DNA from: Erythrobacteraceae bacterium CFH 75059
GTDB lineage: Bacteria; Pseudomonadota; Alphaproteobacteria; Sphingomonadales; Sphingomonadaceae
Assembly: GCA_004331795.1 (NCBI GenBank)
Contig: SJSR01000002.1
Coordinates: 682,001 to 746,000, forward strand
DNA: 64,000 nt
Reading direction: 5' to 3'
The position numbers were made by a program, and so were the translations under genes. Under the pieces are notes generated by a model. It made no database searches, was not told the origin of the DNA, and saw only the letters and a list, made by a program, of their open reading frames with translations. Below, one piece after another: positions 9,422-16,540 of the stretch (positions within the stretch are counted from its first letter, which is position 1; every line of letters starts with the position of its first letter).

Positions 9422-9772
9422 ATGTCGTTGTTGAACCAGAGCCGGTATGACATCGCCGCCCAGGAGGACCGCTGCGCCCCGCGCACGCGCCTCACGATCC
9501 CCGCGCAGTTGCGGGCTTCGGGCGGCCGCGCGTTCCAGACCGTCGTGCAGGACCTTTCGATTTCCGGCTTCTCCGCCGCGGCGATCAACCGGATGCACGA
9601 GGGGCAGATCTGCTGGCTCACCCTGCCCGGACTCGAATCGCTCCAGGCACAGGTCGTGTGGTGGGAAAACTGCGTGGCAGGCTGCGCGTTCGCGAAGCTG
9701 CTCAGCCCGATCGTCCACGACAATCTGCTGCAACGCTACAGCGCGGGCACCCCTTACCGCTCAACCCTCTGA
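9422..9772 (+). CDS. PilZ-domain protein (predicted c-di-GMP binding)
   Basis: Small single-domain protein, 116 aa, expected to bind cyclic di-GMP and act on a partner. The two PilZ ligand motifs are both intact: RxxxR as RCAPR at residues 17-21 and DxSxxG as DLSISG at 44-49. There is no signal peptide or membrane segment. The start is preceded by GGGGAAG about 5-11 bases upstream. It stands alone: a 174-base gap precedes it and the next gene converges on it with a 7-base gap. The only c-di-GMP-related enzyme in the window is the GGDEF protein at 39878-42091. Confidence 0.9.
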   Translation: MSLLNQSRYDIAAQEDRCAPRTRLTIPAQLRASGGRAFQTVVQDLSISGFSAAAINRMHEGQICWLTLPGLESLQAQVVWWENCVAGCAFAKLLSPIVHDNLLQRYSAGTPYRSTL

Positions 9773-9779
9773 AAGCCGA

Positions 9780-10967
9780 TCAGCGACGCGGCGCGGCGGC
9801 CAGCTGCGCGGTCAGCCGCTGCCACGCCGCCCGCTCCGGCCCGCCCGACGCCTGCGGCTGATTGCTCACCATGGCGATGACCAGCCCGGCTTCCGGCACG
9901 ATGGTGATGCCCTGCCCGAAGATGCCCTGGGCGCCGAAACCCTCCGGATAGGTCCACCACTGGAGACCATAGCCGAAGCCGGGCCGCTGCTCGAACCGGG
10001 TCGCCGGCGCGGTGCTGCGCGCGATCCAGTCGGCCGAAACCGTCCCGCGGCCACCTTCGAGCACCCATTGGCCGAAGCGGGCATAGTCCGCCAAACGCAG
10101 CGACAGGCAGCATCCGCCGATGTTGCGGCCGGTGAGGTCGGTCATCCAGAACAGCGGTCCGGCGAAGCCGGCGGGCACGACGATCTTCTCCCGCGCGTAA
10201 TCCGCCAGCCGGCGCCCGGTCGCGGCCTCGACGATGTCGCCGAGCAGGTTCGTCTCCAGGGTGTTGTAGCGCCAGCGCCCCTGACCCAGCGGCTCCGCGC
10301 GCCGCAGCGAGCGGGCATAGGTCACGGACTGCGGCTCGCCGGCCTGCGGCTCCACCAGCAGCATGCGGGCGACATCGCTGGCCGGATCGGCATAGTTCTC
10401 GTTCCAGGCCACGCCGGAGGTCATGGCGGCGATCTGGCCGACGGTCACCCCGTCATAGGCCGTTCCGCGCAGCGCCGGAAGGTAACGGGTGGCCGGATCA
10501 TCGAGGCTGGCGATTGCGCCATCCTTGAGCGCGGCACCAAGCAGCGCGGAGGTGAAGCTCTTGGCGACCGAGAAGCTGGTCCACCGGCGCTCTGCCGAGA
10601 AGCCGTTGGCATAGCGCGCATACCGCACGCGGCCATCCTGAAGCACCATCAGGCCGACCGCATGGTTGGCGTCGAACGCCTCATCGAGCGCGCGGCGCAG
10701 ATCGGGCGCGAAGGGACGGCCCGCCGAAAGATGGCGCGGCGTCGGTGCAGGCGCGGCTTCCAGCCCGGCGAAGTAGTCCTCCATCCGGGCAAAGCGGTCG
10801 CGCTGAGTCGCCTGATCCCAGAAAAGGACCTGGAGTTCGGCCGGCGGGCGTTGCTCGCCGGGAACGCTCGCCCGCACAGGCGACGGCGCCGTGGCCACGG
10901 ACGCCGGCGCGCTTGCGCAGGAGGCGAGCAGCAGACCCGACAGGGCGATCGACACCATCCGTTTCAT
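9780..10967 (-). CDS. Lipoprotein serine hydrolase, class C beta-lactamase fold
   Basis: Probable esterase, peptidase or amide hydrolase of the beta-lactamase/NylB-like superfamily. 395 aa from the ATG at 10967, which has AGGAGAG 5 bases upstream. The N-terminus is a lipoprotein signal with lipobox LLASC (Cys17). The nucleophile motif SxxK is SVAK at 133-136, and the second motif is Y234-N-T rather than the YxN of true class C beta-lactamases. The C-terminal triad region reads FGQGITI. It overlaps the end of the cyclopropane synthase gene by 4 bases (ATGA), so the two are translationally coupled. True beta-lactamase activity is not indicated. Confidence 0.88.
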   Translation of the reverse strand: MKRMVSIALSGLLLASCASAPASVATAPSPVRASVPGEQRPPAELQVLFWDQATQRDRFARMEDYFAGLEAAPAPTPRHLSAGRPFAPDLRRALDEAFDANHAVGLMVLQDGRVRYARYANGFSAERRWTSFSVAKSFTSALLGAALKDGAIASLDDPATRYLPALRGTAYDGVTVGQIAAMTSGVAWNENYADPASDVARMLLVEPQAGEPQSVTYARSLRRAEPLGQGRWRYNTLETNLLGDIVEAATGRRLADYAREKIVVPAGFAGPLFWMTDLTGRNIGGCCLSLRLADYARFGQWVLEGGRGTVSADWIARSTAPATRFEQRPGFGYGLQWWTYPEGFGAQGIFGQGITIVPEAGLVIAMVSNQPQASGGPERAAWQRLTAQLAAAPRR

Positions 10968-12226
10968 GCTTCTCTCCTCTTGATCAGCGTCACTTGGCAC
11001 ACGTCAATGCCGCCGCCCCGGAACCCGCCTTCGCAATACATCAGGTAATAGCGCCACAGGTCGCGGAACTGCGCGTCGAACCCTTCGGGCAGCCGACCGG
11101 CAGAACACGCGCTGTCGAACCGCTCCCGCCAGCGACGCAAGGTTTCGGCGTAGTCCGCGCCGAACCGTTCCTCGTCCGTCCACTGCAACCCCCGCGTCTC
11201 GGCCAGCGCGCGGAACTCGCTCTGACGGACAAGGAGGCCGCCGGGAAAGATGTAGGCCTGGATGAAATCCACACCCCGCGCATAGGCGTCGAACAGCTCG
11301 TCGCGCAGGGTGATGAACTGCAACGCCGCGCGCCCGCCGGGCTTGAGCGCGCGGGCGAGGCGGTCGAGGAACACCGGCCAGTATTCCCGCCCGAGCGCCT
11401 CGACCATCTCCACGCTGACGATCGCGTCGTACTGGCCCTCGATGTCGCGATAATCGCGATGGTCGAACGCGATCGACGGCAGCCTGTGCGCGCGGGCATG
11501 GTCGAGTTGCGCGCGCGAAAGGCTGATCGCGGTCACGGCTGCACCCGAGCGGGCGAAGCGGTCCGCGAGCGCGCCCCAGCCGCAGCCGATCTCCAGCAGC
11601 GTTGCCGGCGCGCCGAGACGTTCCGCCAGCCGGGCCACCTTGCGCTCCTGCCCCTCCTCCAGCGACATCGCTGGCGTGAGGCCATAGGCGCTCGAGTAGC
11701 TCATCGTGCGGTCGAGCCAGGCGGCGTAGAAGTCGTTGCCGAGATCGTAATGGGCCGCAATGTTGCGGCCGGCGCCGGCGGGTGTGTTGCGGTTGCGCGC
11801 GTGCACCAGCCTGAGCGCGCGGCGCAGCAGCCCCTTGGGCCGCGCCGTGTCGCCCAACGCCTCGGCATGCTGCATGAACAGGGCGAACAGCGGCACCGGA
11901 TCGGGACTCGACCACTCGCCCGCCGCCCATGCTTCGTACCAGCCCACCGAACCGCTGGCGGCGAGGCGTGTCAGTGCCCGCCAGCTCCGCAAGGAGACGT
12001 GGCATTCGAAACCCGGCCGTCTTCCCCCGAGGGTGCAGCGGGTGCCATCGGGAAGTTCGGCGTGAATGGCCCCGGTGCCGAGCGCCGCATCGATGCGGCT
12101 GAGGAGCCGGTCCCGGCTGCGCGCCAGCAGCCGCGTGGCCGGAGCGGCGAGGAAACCCGGAGCGCGCGAGAAGCGTGCGCCCGCCGCCTGCAGCAGATGT
12201 CCGCGCTCGCCGGTCGCCACGTCCAT
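10964..12226 (-). CDS. cfa: Cyclopropane-fatty-acyl-phospholipid synthase family methyltransferase
   Basis: SAM-dependent enzyme that adds a methylene group across double bonds of membrane phospholipid acyl chains, a known stress and stationary-phase modification. 420 aa. An N-terminal lipid-binding domain (about 1-150) is followed by the family hallmark AHYDLGNDFYAAWLD (158-172), SAM motif I LLEIGCGWGA (210-219), EMVEALG, and a C-terminal YYLMYCEGGF block. It lies 51 bases downstream of the photolyase gene and overlaps the next gene by 4 bases. Photolyase-cfa linkage is frequent in alphaproteobacteria. Some members of this family make other modified lipids, so the exact product is not certain. 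Confidence 0.9.
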   Translation of the reverse strand: MDVATGERGHLLQAAGARFSRAPGFLAAPATRLLARSRDRLLSRIDAALGTGAIHAELPDGTRCTLGGRRPGFECHVSLRSWRALTRLAASGSVGWYEAWAAGEWSSPDPVPLFALFMQHAEALGDTARPKGLLRRALRLVHARNRNTPAGAGRNIAAHYDLGNDFYAAWLDRTMSYSSAYGLTPAMSLEEGQERKVARLAERLGAPATLLEIGCGWGALADRFARSGAAVTAISLSRAQLDHARAHRLPSIAFDHRDYRDIEGQYDAIVSVEMVEALGREYWPVFLDRLARALKPGGRAALQFITLRDELFDAYARGVDFIQAYIFPGGLLVRQSEFRALAETRGLQWTDEERFGADYAETLRRWRERFDSACSAGRLPEGFDAQFRDLWRYYLMYCEGGFRGGGIDVCQVTLIKRREA

Positions 12227-12277
12227 GGCACCGGCCTATGCGTCGGCGCCAGCCGGTAGGCAAGCCGGCTCGGCGGG

Positions 12278-13684
12278 TTACGCGTCCGCCTTCATCCGCC
12301 GGTAGGCGGCCAGCGCCCGCTCCCGCGCCTCGCCGTGCTCCACCCGTCGCGGCGGATAGGTGCGCGGCCGCACCGCGTCACCGGGGTCGTGAATCGCCGC
12401 ATCGTCCAGATCGGCCAGTTCCGGCACCCAGCGGCGGATGTACTGCGCGGCGTCGAACTTCTCCGACTGGGCCAGCGGCGCCATGATCCGCGTGAACTGC
12501 TGCGCGTCGACGCCCGTGCCGGCCACCCACTGCCAATTGTGCGTGTTGTTGGCGTAATCCGCGTCGACCAGCGTGTCCCAGAACCACCGCTCGCCGTGCC
12601 GCCAGTCGATCAGGAGATGCTTCACGAGAAAGCTCGCCGTCAGCATGCGGACCCGGTTGTGCATCCAGCCGATGGTCCACAGCTGGCGCATTCCGGCATC
12701 GACGATCGGGTAGCCCGTCCGCCCCTGCTGCCAGGCGGCAAGGCCTGCCGCGGCCTCGTCATCGGCAGTGGGGTCGCGCCACGGAAAACGGTCGAAATCG
12801 CGGCGGATGTTCGCCTCGCCGTAACGGGGAAACTGCACGATCAGGTTCTGAGTGAAGTCCCGCCACAGCAGCTCGCCGCGGAACTTGTCCCACCCCGCGC
12901 TGCCTTGCTCGGCGAGAGCGTGCCACACCCGGGCCGGACTGATTTCGCCCCAGTGCAGGTGCGGGGAAAGCCGGGAACTGCCGTCGGCAGCGGGCTGGTT
13001 GCGTGCCTCGGCATAGGCGGCGAGCCTTGCCGAGAACCGTTCCAGCGCGCGAACAGCCGCAGCCTCGCCGACCGCGCCGTTCCAGCAGGCGCGAAGCCCG
13101 CCCGCCCAGTCCGGGCGGGTCGGGAGCAGGGTAAGATCGTCGAGATGCTCTCCCCGCGGCGGATCGGCGACGCTTTGCAGGGCCGGCGCCGGCAACGGCT
13201 CGGCCGGCGGGAGAACAGCCAGCGCCGCGCGCGCGAAGGGCGAATAGACCTTGTATAGCCCGCCACCGCCCGTCCTGAGGCAGCCGGGCGGCAGCAGGTA
13301 GTTGCCGTCGTGAAGGTGCAGCGTCACTCCGGCCGGAAGTCCGTCCTTCAGGTCGCCTTCCGCCTTGCGCCACCACGGCTCGTAGTGGCGGATGGCGTGG
13401 ATGCCGCCGGCACCGCTCGCGCGGGAGATGTCGAGCAGCTGCGCCACGCTGTCCCCCTGGCGCAGGACCAGCGGCACGCCGCGTGCCCGCAGATCGTCCG
13501 CCAGCGCCGCAAGCGAATGATGCAGCCACCAGCGGTGCGCCCCGCCCGGCCGGCGGTCGCCCGGCCGCACGTCGTCGAGGACGAACACCGGCAGGACCGG
13601 GCCGCGCGCGGCCGCATGGTGGAAGGCGGCTTGGTCGGCAAGCCGCAGATCGCGCCGCAGCCAGACAATCTGGGGTGCCGTCAT
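12278..13684 (-). CDS. phrB: Deoxyribodipyrimidine photolyase
   Basis: Light-driven, FAD-dependent repair of UV pyrimidine dimers, 468 aa, normal length for class I CPD photolyases. The N-terminal antenna domain begins IVWLRRDLRLADQAAF. The FAD/DNA-binding region shows SRLSPHLHWGEISP, LLWRDFTQNLIVQFP, the DAGMRQLWTIGWMHNRVRM signature, and WFWDTLVDADYANNTHNWQW with the electron-transfer Trps. A GGAAC-N17-TGTT sequence lies 8-35 bases upstream on this strand and resembles an EcfG stress promoter. First gene of a phr-cfa-hydrolase unit. Confidence 0.96.
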   Translation of the reverse strand: MTAPQIVWLRRDLRLADQAAFHHAAARGPVLPVFVLDDVRPGDRRPGGAHRWWLHHSLAALADDLRARGVPLVLRQGDSVAQLLDISRASGAGGIHAIRHYEPWWRKAEGDLKDGLPAGVTLHLHDGNYLLPPGCLRTGGGGLYKVYSPFARAALAVLPPAEPLPAPALQSVADPPRGEHLDDLTLLPTRPDWAGGLRACWNGAVGEAAAVRALERFSARLAAYAEARNQPAADGSSRLSPHLHWGEISPARVWHALAEQGSAGWDKFRGELLWRDFTQNLIVQFPRYGEANIRRDFDRFPWRDPTADDEAAAGLAAWQQGRTGYPIVDAGMRQLWTIGWMHNRVRMLTASFLVKHLLIDWRHGERWFWDTLVDADYANNTHNWQWVAGTGVDAQQFTRIMAPLAQSEKFDAAQYIRRWVPELADLDDAAIHDPGDAVRPRTYPPRRVEHGEARERALAAYRRMKADA

Positions 13685-13689
13685 GGCGC

Positions 13690-14400
13690 ATGGAACACAA
13701 GCGCCCTGCCTCGGGTTCCTTGGCGATGCTCCGCCATACCCTTCCCGACCGCCGCGCGGTTCTTCTGGCCGCGTGCGCCTGCTGGCTCGGCTTTGCCCTG
13801 CTCGTGGCGCTCGTTCTTTCCGGCGGGGCGGAGGCGTTCGACGCCGCCGGGCTGGTGCTCTGGCGAACCGCGGACGGCATGCCGCGCGGACCCGGCTGGC
13901 TGGAAGAGGGCGTGCGCGACCTGACCGGCCTTGGCGGCGTCACCCTGCGCAACGCCGCCGCGCTCGTCGCCGCGGCCGTTCTCCTTCACCTGCGCCGCGG
14001 GCGGGCGGCCGCCTTCGTCGTGCTGACCGTGGGTGGCGGATGGGCCTTCAACACCGGGCTGAAGCTGCTCTTCGGCCGCGACAGGCCGGATCTGGTCACG
14101 CCTTTGATGGAGGCCGGCGGCCCCGGCTTCCCGAGCGGCCACGCCTTCAACGGCACGGTCGTCTGGCTGGCGATCGCGCTCGCCTTCGTTCCGCTGGCCG
14201 CGACCCGCTTGGGGCGGGTGTCGCTGGTCTGGGGTGCCATGCTCCTCACTCCGGCGATTGCGTGGAGCCGGGTGTGGCTCGGCGTGCACTACCCCTCGGA
14301 CGTGCTCGCCGGCTGGCTTGGCGGTGCCGGCTGGACGCTGCTCGCCTGGGCGGTGCTCCTCACGGCAAGGCAGGCGCGCAGCGAACCTCCGGCAGCCTGA
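13690..14400 (+). CDS. PAP2-family membrane phosphatase
   Basis: Integral membrane lipid phosphatase (undecaprenyl-pyrophosphate or phosphatidate type), 236 aa from 13690. All three PAP2 motifs are intact: KLLFGRDRP (KxxxxxxRP), PSGH in GPGFPSGHAF, and SRVWLGVHYPSD (SRxxxxxHxxxD). About five or six hydrophobic helices frame them, the first at AVLLAACACWLGFALLVALV. The start is uncertain: ATG 13690 gives an N-terminal tail of charged residues, while ATG 13726 (MLRHTLPDRR) fits the stress-type promoter better. Neither has a clear ribosome binding site. It is divergent from phrB (starts 5 bases apart) and its 3' end overlaps the converging gene by 41 bases. Confidence 0.9.
   Translation: MEHKRPASGSLAMLRHTLPDRRAVLLAACACWLGFALLVALVLSGGAEAFDAAGLVLWRTADGMPRGPGWLEEGVRDLTGLGGVTLRNAAALVAAAVLLHLRRGRAAAFVVLTVGGGWAFNTGLKLLFGRDRPDLVTPLMEAGGPGFPSGHAFNGTVVWLAIALAFVPLAATRLGRVSLVWGAMLLTPAIAWSRVWLGVHYPSDVLAGWLGGAGWTLLAWAVLLTARQARSEPPAA
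13692..13719. promoter_or_regulatory. Two-faced EcfG-like promoter between phrB and the PAP2 gene
   Basis: The sequence reads GGAAC (13692-13696), 17 bases, then GGTT (13714-13717) on the plus strand, and GGAAC (13719-13715), 17 bases, then TGTT (13697-13694) on the minus strand. The consensus for the alphaproteobacterial general stress sigma factor EcfG is GGAAC-N16/17-CGTT. The match is perfect in both -35 elements and one base off in each -10. The inverted GGAAC...GTTCC arrangement means both strands could fire. The plus-strand start would fall close to 13726, an in-frame ATG of the PAP2 gene. Confidence 0.4.
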
Positions 14401-15256
14401 CCGAGAAACGGTCGCGCGCGCGGGGATCGGTAAAGCGCGCGTCGCGAAGGATCACCGACCCATCCGCCGCCGCGTCGGCGAACGGGGCGCGCGACCAGAA
14501 CAGGAACGCGTCGAGGTCCGCGTTCGGGCGGGCGGCGGCCGCCAGCGCCTCGCTCAGGTCGCACCGGCCGTAAAGGTCGCTGTTCACGCGCCACAGGTTC
14601 TCGTTCTCCCGCGCGATCACCTCCCTCTGCCAGCTTGCCAGCGGAACGGGGCTGGCGAACGCCGCCGGGCGGGTCGAGGCCATGAACCACGAGATCGCGG
14701 CCTGCGCGCCGACATAGAGCGCACCCACGGCGAGCACGGCGCGCGCCACCTGCCGCCAGTTCCCGCTCCGCTTCTCCCGCCTGAGCGACAGCCAGGTGCC
14801 GAAGCCGAGCAGCGCCCACAACCACACATCGATGATGAACAGCGTGTCGCCATAGAACCAGCGGCTGGAGAACGGCTCGAGCAGGCGGATGCCATAGACG
14901 TTCAGCCAGTCGAGCGCCGGGTGGCTCAGCGTGCCGAGCAGGCTGAGCCCGTACAGCCAGCCGAAACGGACCGGGAGCCGTCCCTCCGGCTGCCTGCCCC
15001 GCCGCGCCTGCCAGCAGTCGAAGGCGTAGAGCAAGCCGGCCAGGATCAGCGGCAGCAGCACCCAGGCGACCGGCCCGTGCGTGATCCCCCGGCGGAAGGC
15101 GAGATGCCCCGTCCCCTCCAGCCAGAAGAAGCAGGCCGCATCGAAGTCGGGGATATTCGCCCCGACGACCAGGGCCGGCATGGCAAGCCCCGTGCGGCGT
15201 TTCAGGCCCGCCTGCCCGATCAGGGCGCCGACGAGGGAGTGGGTCAGATTGTCCAC
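14360..15256 (-). CDS. YbcI/DUF457-type membrane-bound metal-dependent hydrolase family protein
   Basis: Inner-membrane protein, 298 aa from the GTG at 15256; the family usually starts with MDNLTHSLVGALxGQAGL and here VDNLTHSLVGALIGQAGL follows this GTG. An upstream GTG at 15307 is possible. Conserved metal-site-like residues are visible: His6 in LTHS, NIPDFDA, THGP and LSHPALDWLN. Four or five helices occur (PVAWVLLPLILAGLLYA, IIDVWLWALLGFGTWL, AVLAVGALYVGAQAAI), then a soluble C-terminal domain of about 90 residues. The enzymatic role of this family is not established. Its C-terminal codons overlap the converging PAP2 gene by 41 bases. Confidence 0.85.
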   Translation of the reverse strand: MDNLTHSLVGALIGQAGLKRRTGLAMPALVVGANIPDFDAACFFWLEGTGHLAFRRGITHGPVAWVLLPLILAGLLYAFDCWQARRGRQPEGRLPVRFGWLYGLSLLGTLSHPALDWLNVYGIRLLEPFSSRWFYGDTLFIIDVWLWALLGFGTWLSLRREKRSGNWRQVARAVLAVGALYVGAQAAISWFMASTRPAAFASPVPLASWQREVIARENENLWRVNSDLYGRCDLSEALAAAARPNADLDAFLFWSRAPFADAAADGSVILRDARFTDPRARDRFSVRLPEVRCAPALP

Positions 15257-15291
15257 GGGGCCGCTCGGTTCGCCGCTGGTGAGGAACACCT

Positions 15292-15312
15292 GGACCGCAT
15301 GTGACACGGTCC
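15292..15312. repeat. Short inverted repeat in the korB/DUF457 gap
   Basis: GGACCG (15292-15297) and CGGTCC (15307-15312) are perfect inverted arms with a 9-base spacer, extendable by one T/A pair. It lies in the 213-base gap 15257-15469 between the DUF457 gene and korB, just upstream of the preferred GTG start. It could be an operator or a weak RNA hairpin. The rest of that gap holds no gene I can support. Confidence 0.35.
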
Positions 15313-15469
15313 AGAGCGATTGATCTCAACCCGCGGACGGAAACGGGTCAGGCGGTGAGACAGTCCAGGTTGGGCGCTGTTCATGAGGTCGGCATAGGGC
15401 AGCCCGCGCGCGTAGGACAACGCATCCCCCTGCCCCGTGGCTCCAGCCCGCGCGGGAGTGACGATCCGC

Positions 15470-16540
15470 CTACAGGTCCGGTCCGCCCTGCCCGGCGACG
15501 CTCGACCCGACGGGGTCCGCCGCGCTGCCCGGCACGGTCCATGTCTGCCCCTTGGCGAGCAGGCGGGCCAGATCCGCGGTCTTGCCTTCGCTGGCCTTCG
15601 TCCGCTCCGCCACGACGGCGCTCTCGAAGGTGGGCCGCGGATCGTCGTAGATCACGCCGAGCGCCATCGGAAACGGCCCGAACGGCATCTCCACCAGCAG
15701 GTGCGCCAGCATCCGGTTGCGGGGGATGTGGACCAGGACGCCCGCCGCCTGCCAGTCGCCGCCGCTCACCTCGACAACGCGCAGCGACAGCGTGTCGGTG
15801 TCCAGCGCCAGCCCGCGCGTGCCGCCGGCAAACAGCATTGGTTCCCCATCGGTCAGCCACAACTGCCGGTCTTCCGCGCCCTTGGGCTGGGCAAAGTCGT
15901 TGAACACGTCCTTGTTGTAGACGACGCAGTTCTGGAAGATTTCCACGAACGCCGCGCCCTGATGCGCGTGGGCCGCCATCAGCACGTCGGGCAGATGCCT
16001 GCTGACGTCGAACCCGCGGGCGACGAAACGCGCCCCCGCCCCCAGCGCGAAGGCGCAGGGATTGGCAGGGTGATCGACCGAGCCGATGGGCGAGGACGGC
16101 GAACGCGTGCCTTCGCGGCTGGTGGGCGAGTACTGCCCCTTGGTGAGACCATAGATCTCGTTGTTGAACAGCAGGATCTGCATGTTCACGTTGCGCCTGA
16201 GGACATGCAGCATGTGGTTGCCGCCGATCGACAGTCCGTCCCCGTCGCCCGTGATGAGCCAGACGTCGAGATCCGGGTTGGCGAGCTTCACCCCCGTCGC
16301 CACCGCCGGCGCGCGGCCGTGAATGGTGTGGAAGCCGTAGCTTTCGATGTAATAGGGAAACCGGCTGGAGCAGCCGATGCCGCTGATGAAGACGGTGTTG
16401 GCCGGGTCGCTGCCGAGCTGCGGCAGGGTGCGCTGCACCGCCTTGAGGATCGCGTAATCCCCGCACCCCGGACACCAGCGGACCTCCTGGTCGGTCTCCC
16501 AGTCCTTGAGCGTCGTTTCGATCCTGGCGGGTGCGTTCAT
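15470..16540 (-). CDS. korB: 2-oxoacid:ferredoxin oxidoreductase beta subunit (KorB)
   Basis: Thiamine-diphosphate subunit of a 2-oxoglutarate (or related 2-oxoacid):ferredoxin oxidoreductase, 356 aa. Cys motifs CPGCGDY near residue 23 and GIGCSS near 54 are iron-sulfur ligands of the family. The TPP/Mg site is GDGDGLSIGGNHMLH followed by LLFNNEIYGLTKGQYSPTS. The C-terminal region is longer than in minimal two-subunit enzymes. The start overlaps the korA stop by 4 bases (ATGA). With korA it would oxidatively decarboxylate a 2-oxoacid to its acyl-CoA and reduce ferredoxin. The ferredoxin-NADP reductase at 43544-44875 is a possible, but not linked, electron partner. Confidence 0.93.
   Translation of the reverse strand: MNAPARIETTLKDWETDQEVRWCPGCGDYAILKAVQRTLPQLGSDPANTVFISGIGCSSRFPYYIESYGFHTIHGRAPAVATGVKLANPDLDVWLITGDGDGLSIGGNHMLHVLRRNVNMQILLFNNEIYGLTKGQYSPTSREGTRSPSSPIGSVDHPANPCAFALGAGARFVARGFDVSRHLPDVLMAAHAHQGAAFVEIFQNCVVYNKDVFNDFAQPKGAEDRQLWLTDGEPMLFAGGTRGLALDTDTLSLRVVEVSGGDWQAAGVLVHIPRNRMLAHLLVEMPFGPFPMALGVIYDDPRPTFESAVVAERTKASEGKTADLARLLAKGQTWTVPGSAADPVGSSVAGQGGPDL

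Noticed and set aside
9384-9434. Short frame starting MRLLVATLFGE just before the PilZ gene, a possible leader peptide
   Set aside because: It overlaps the PilZ start and has no ribosome binding site or attenuator-like hairpin behind it.
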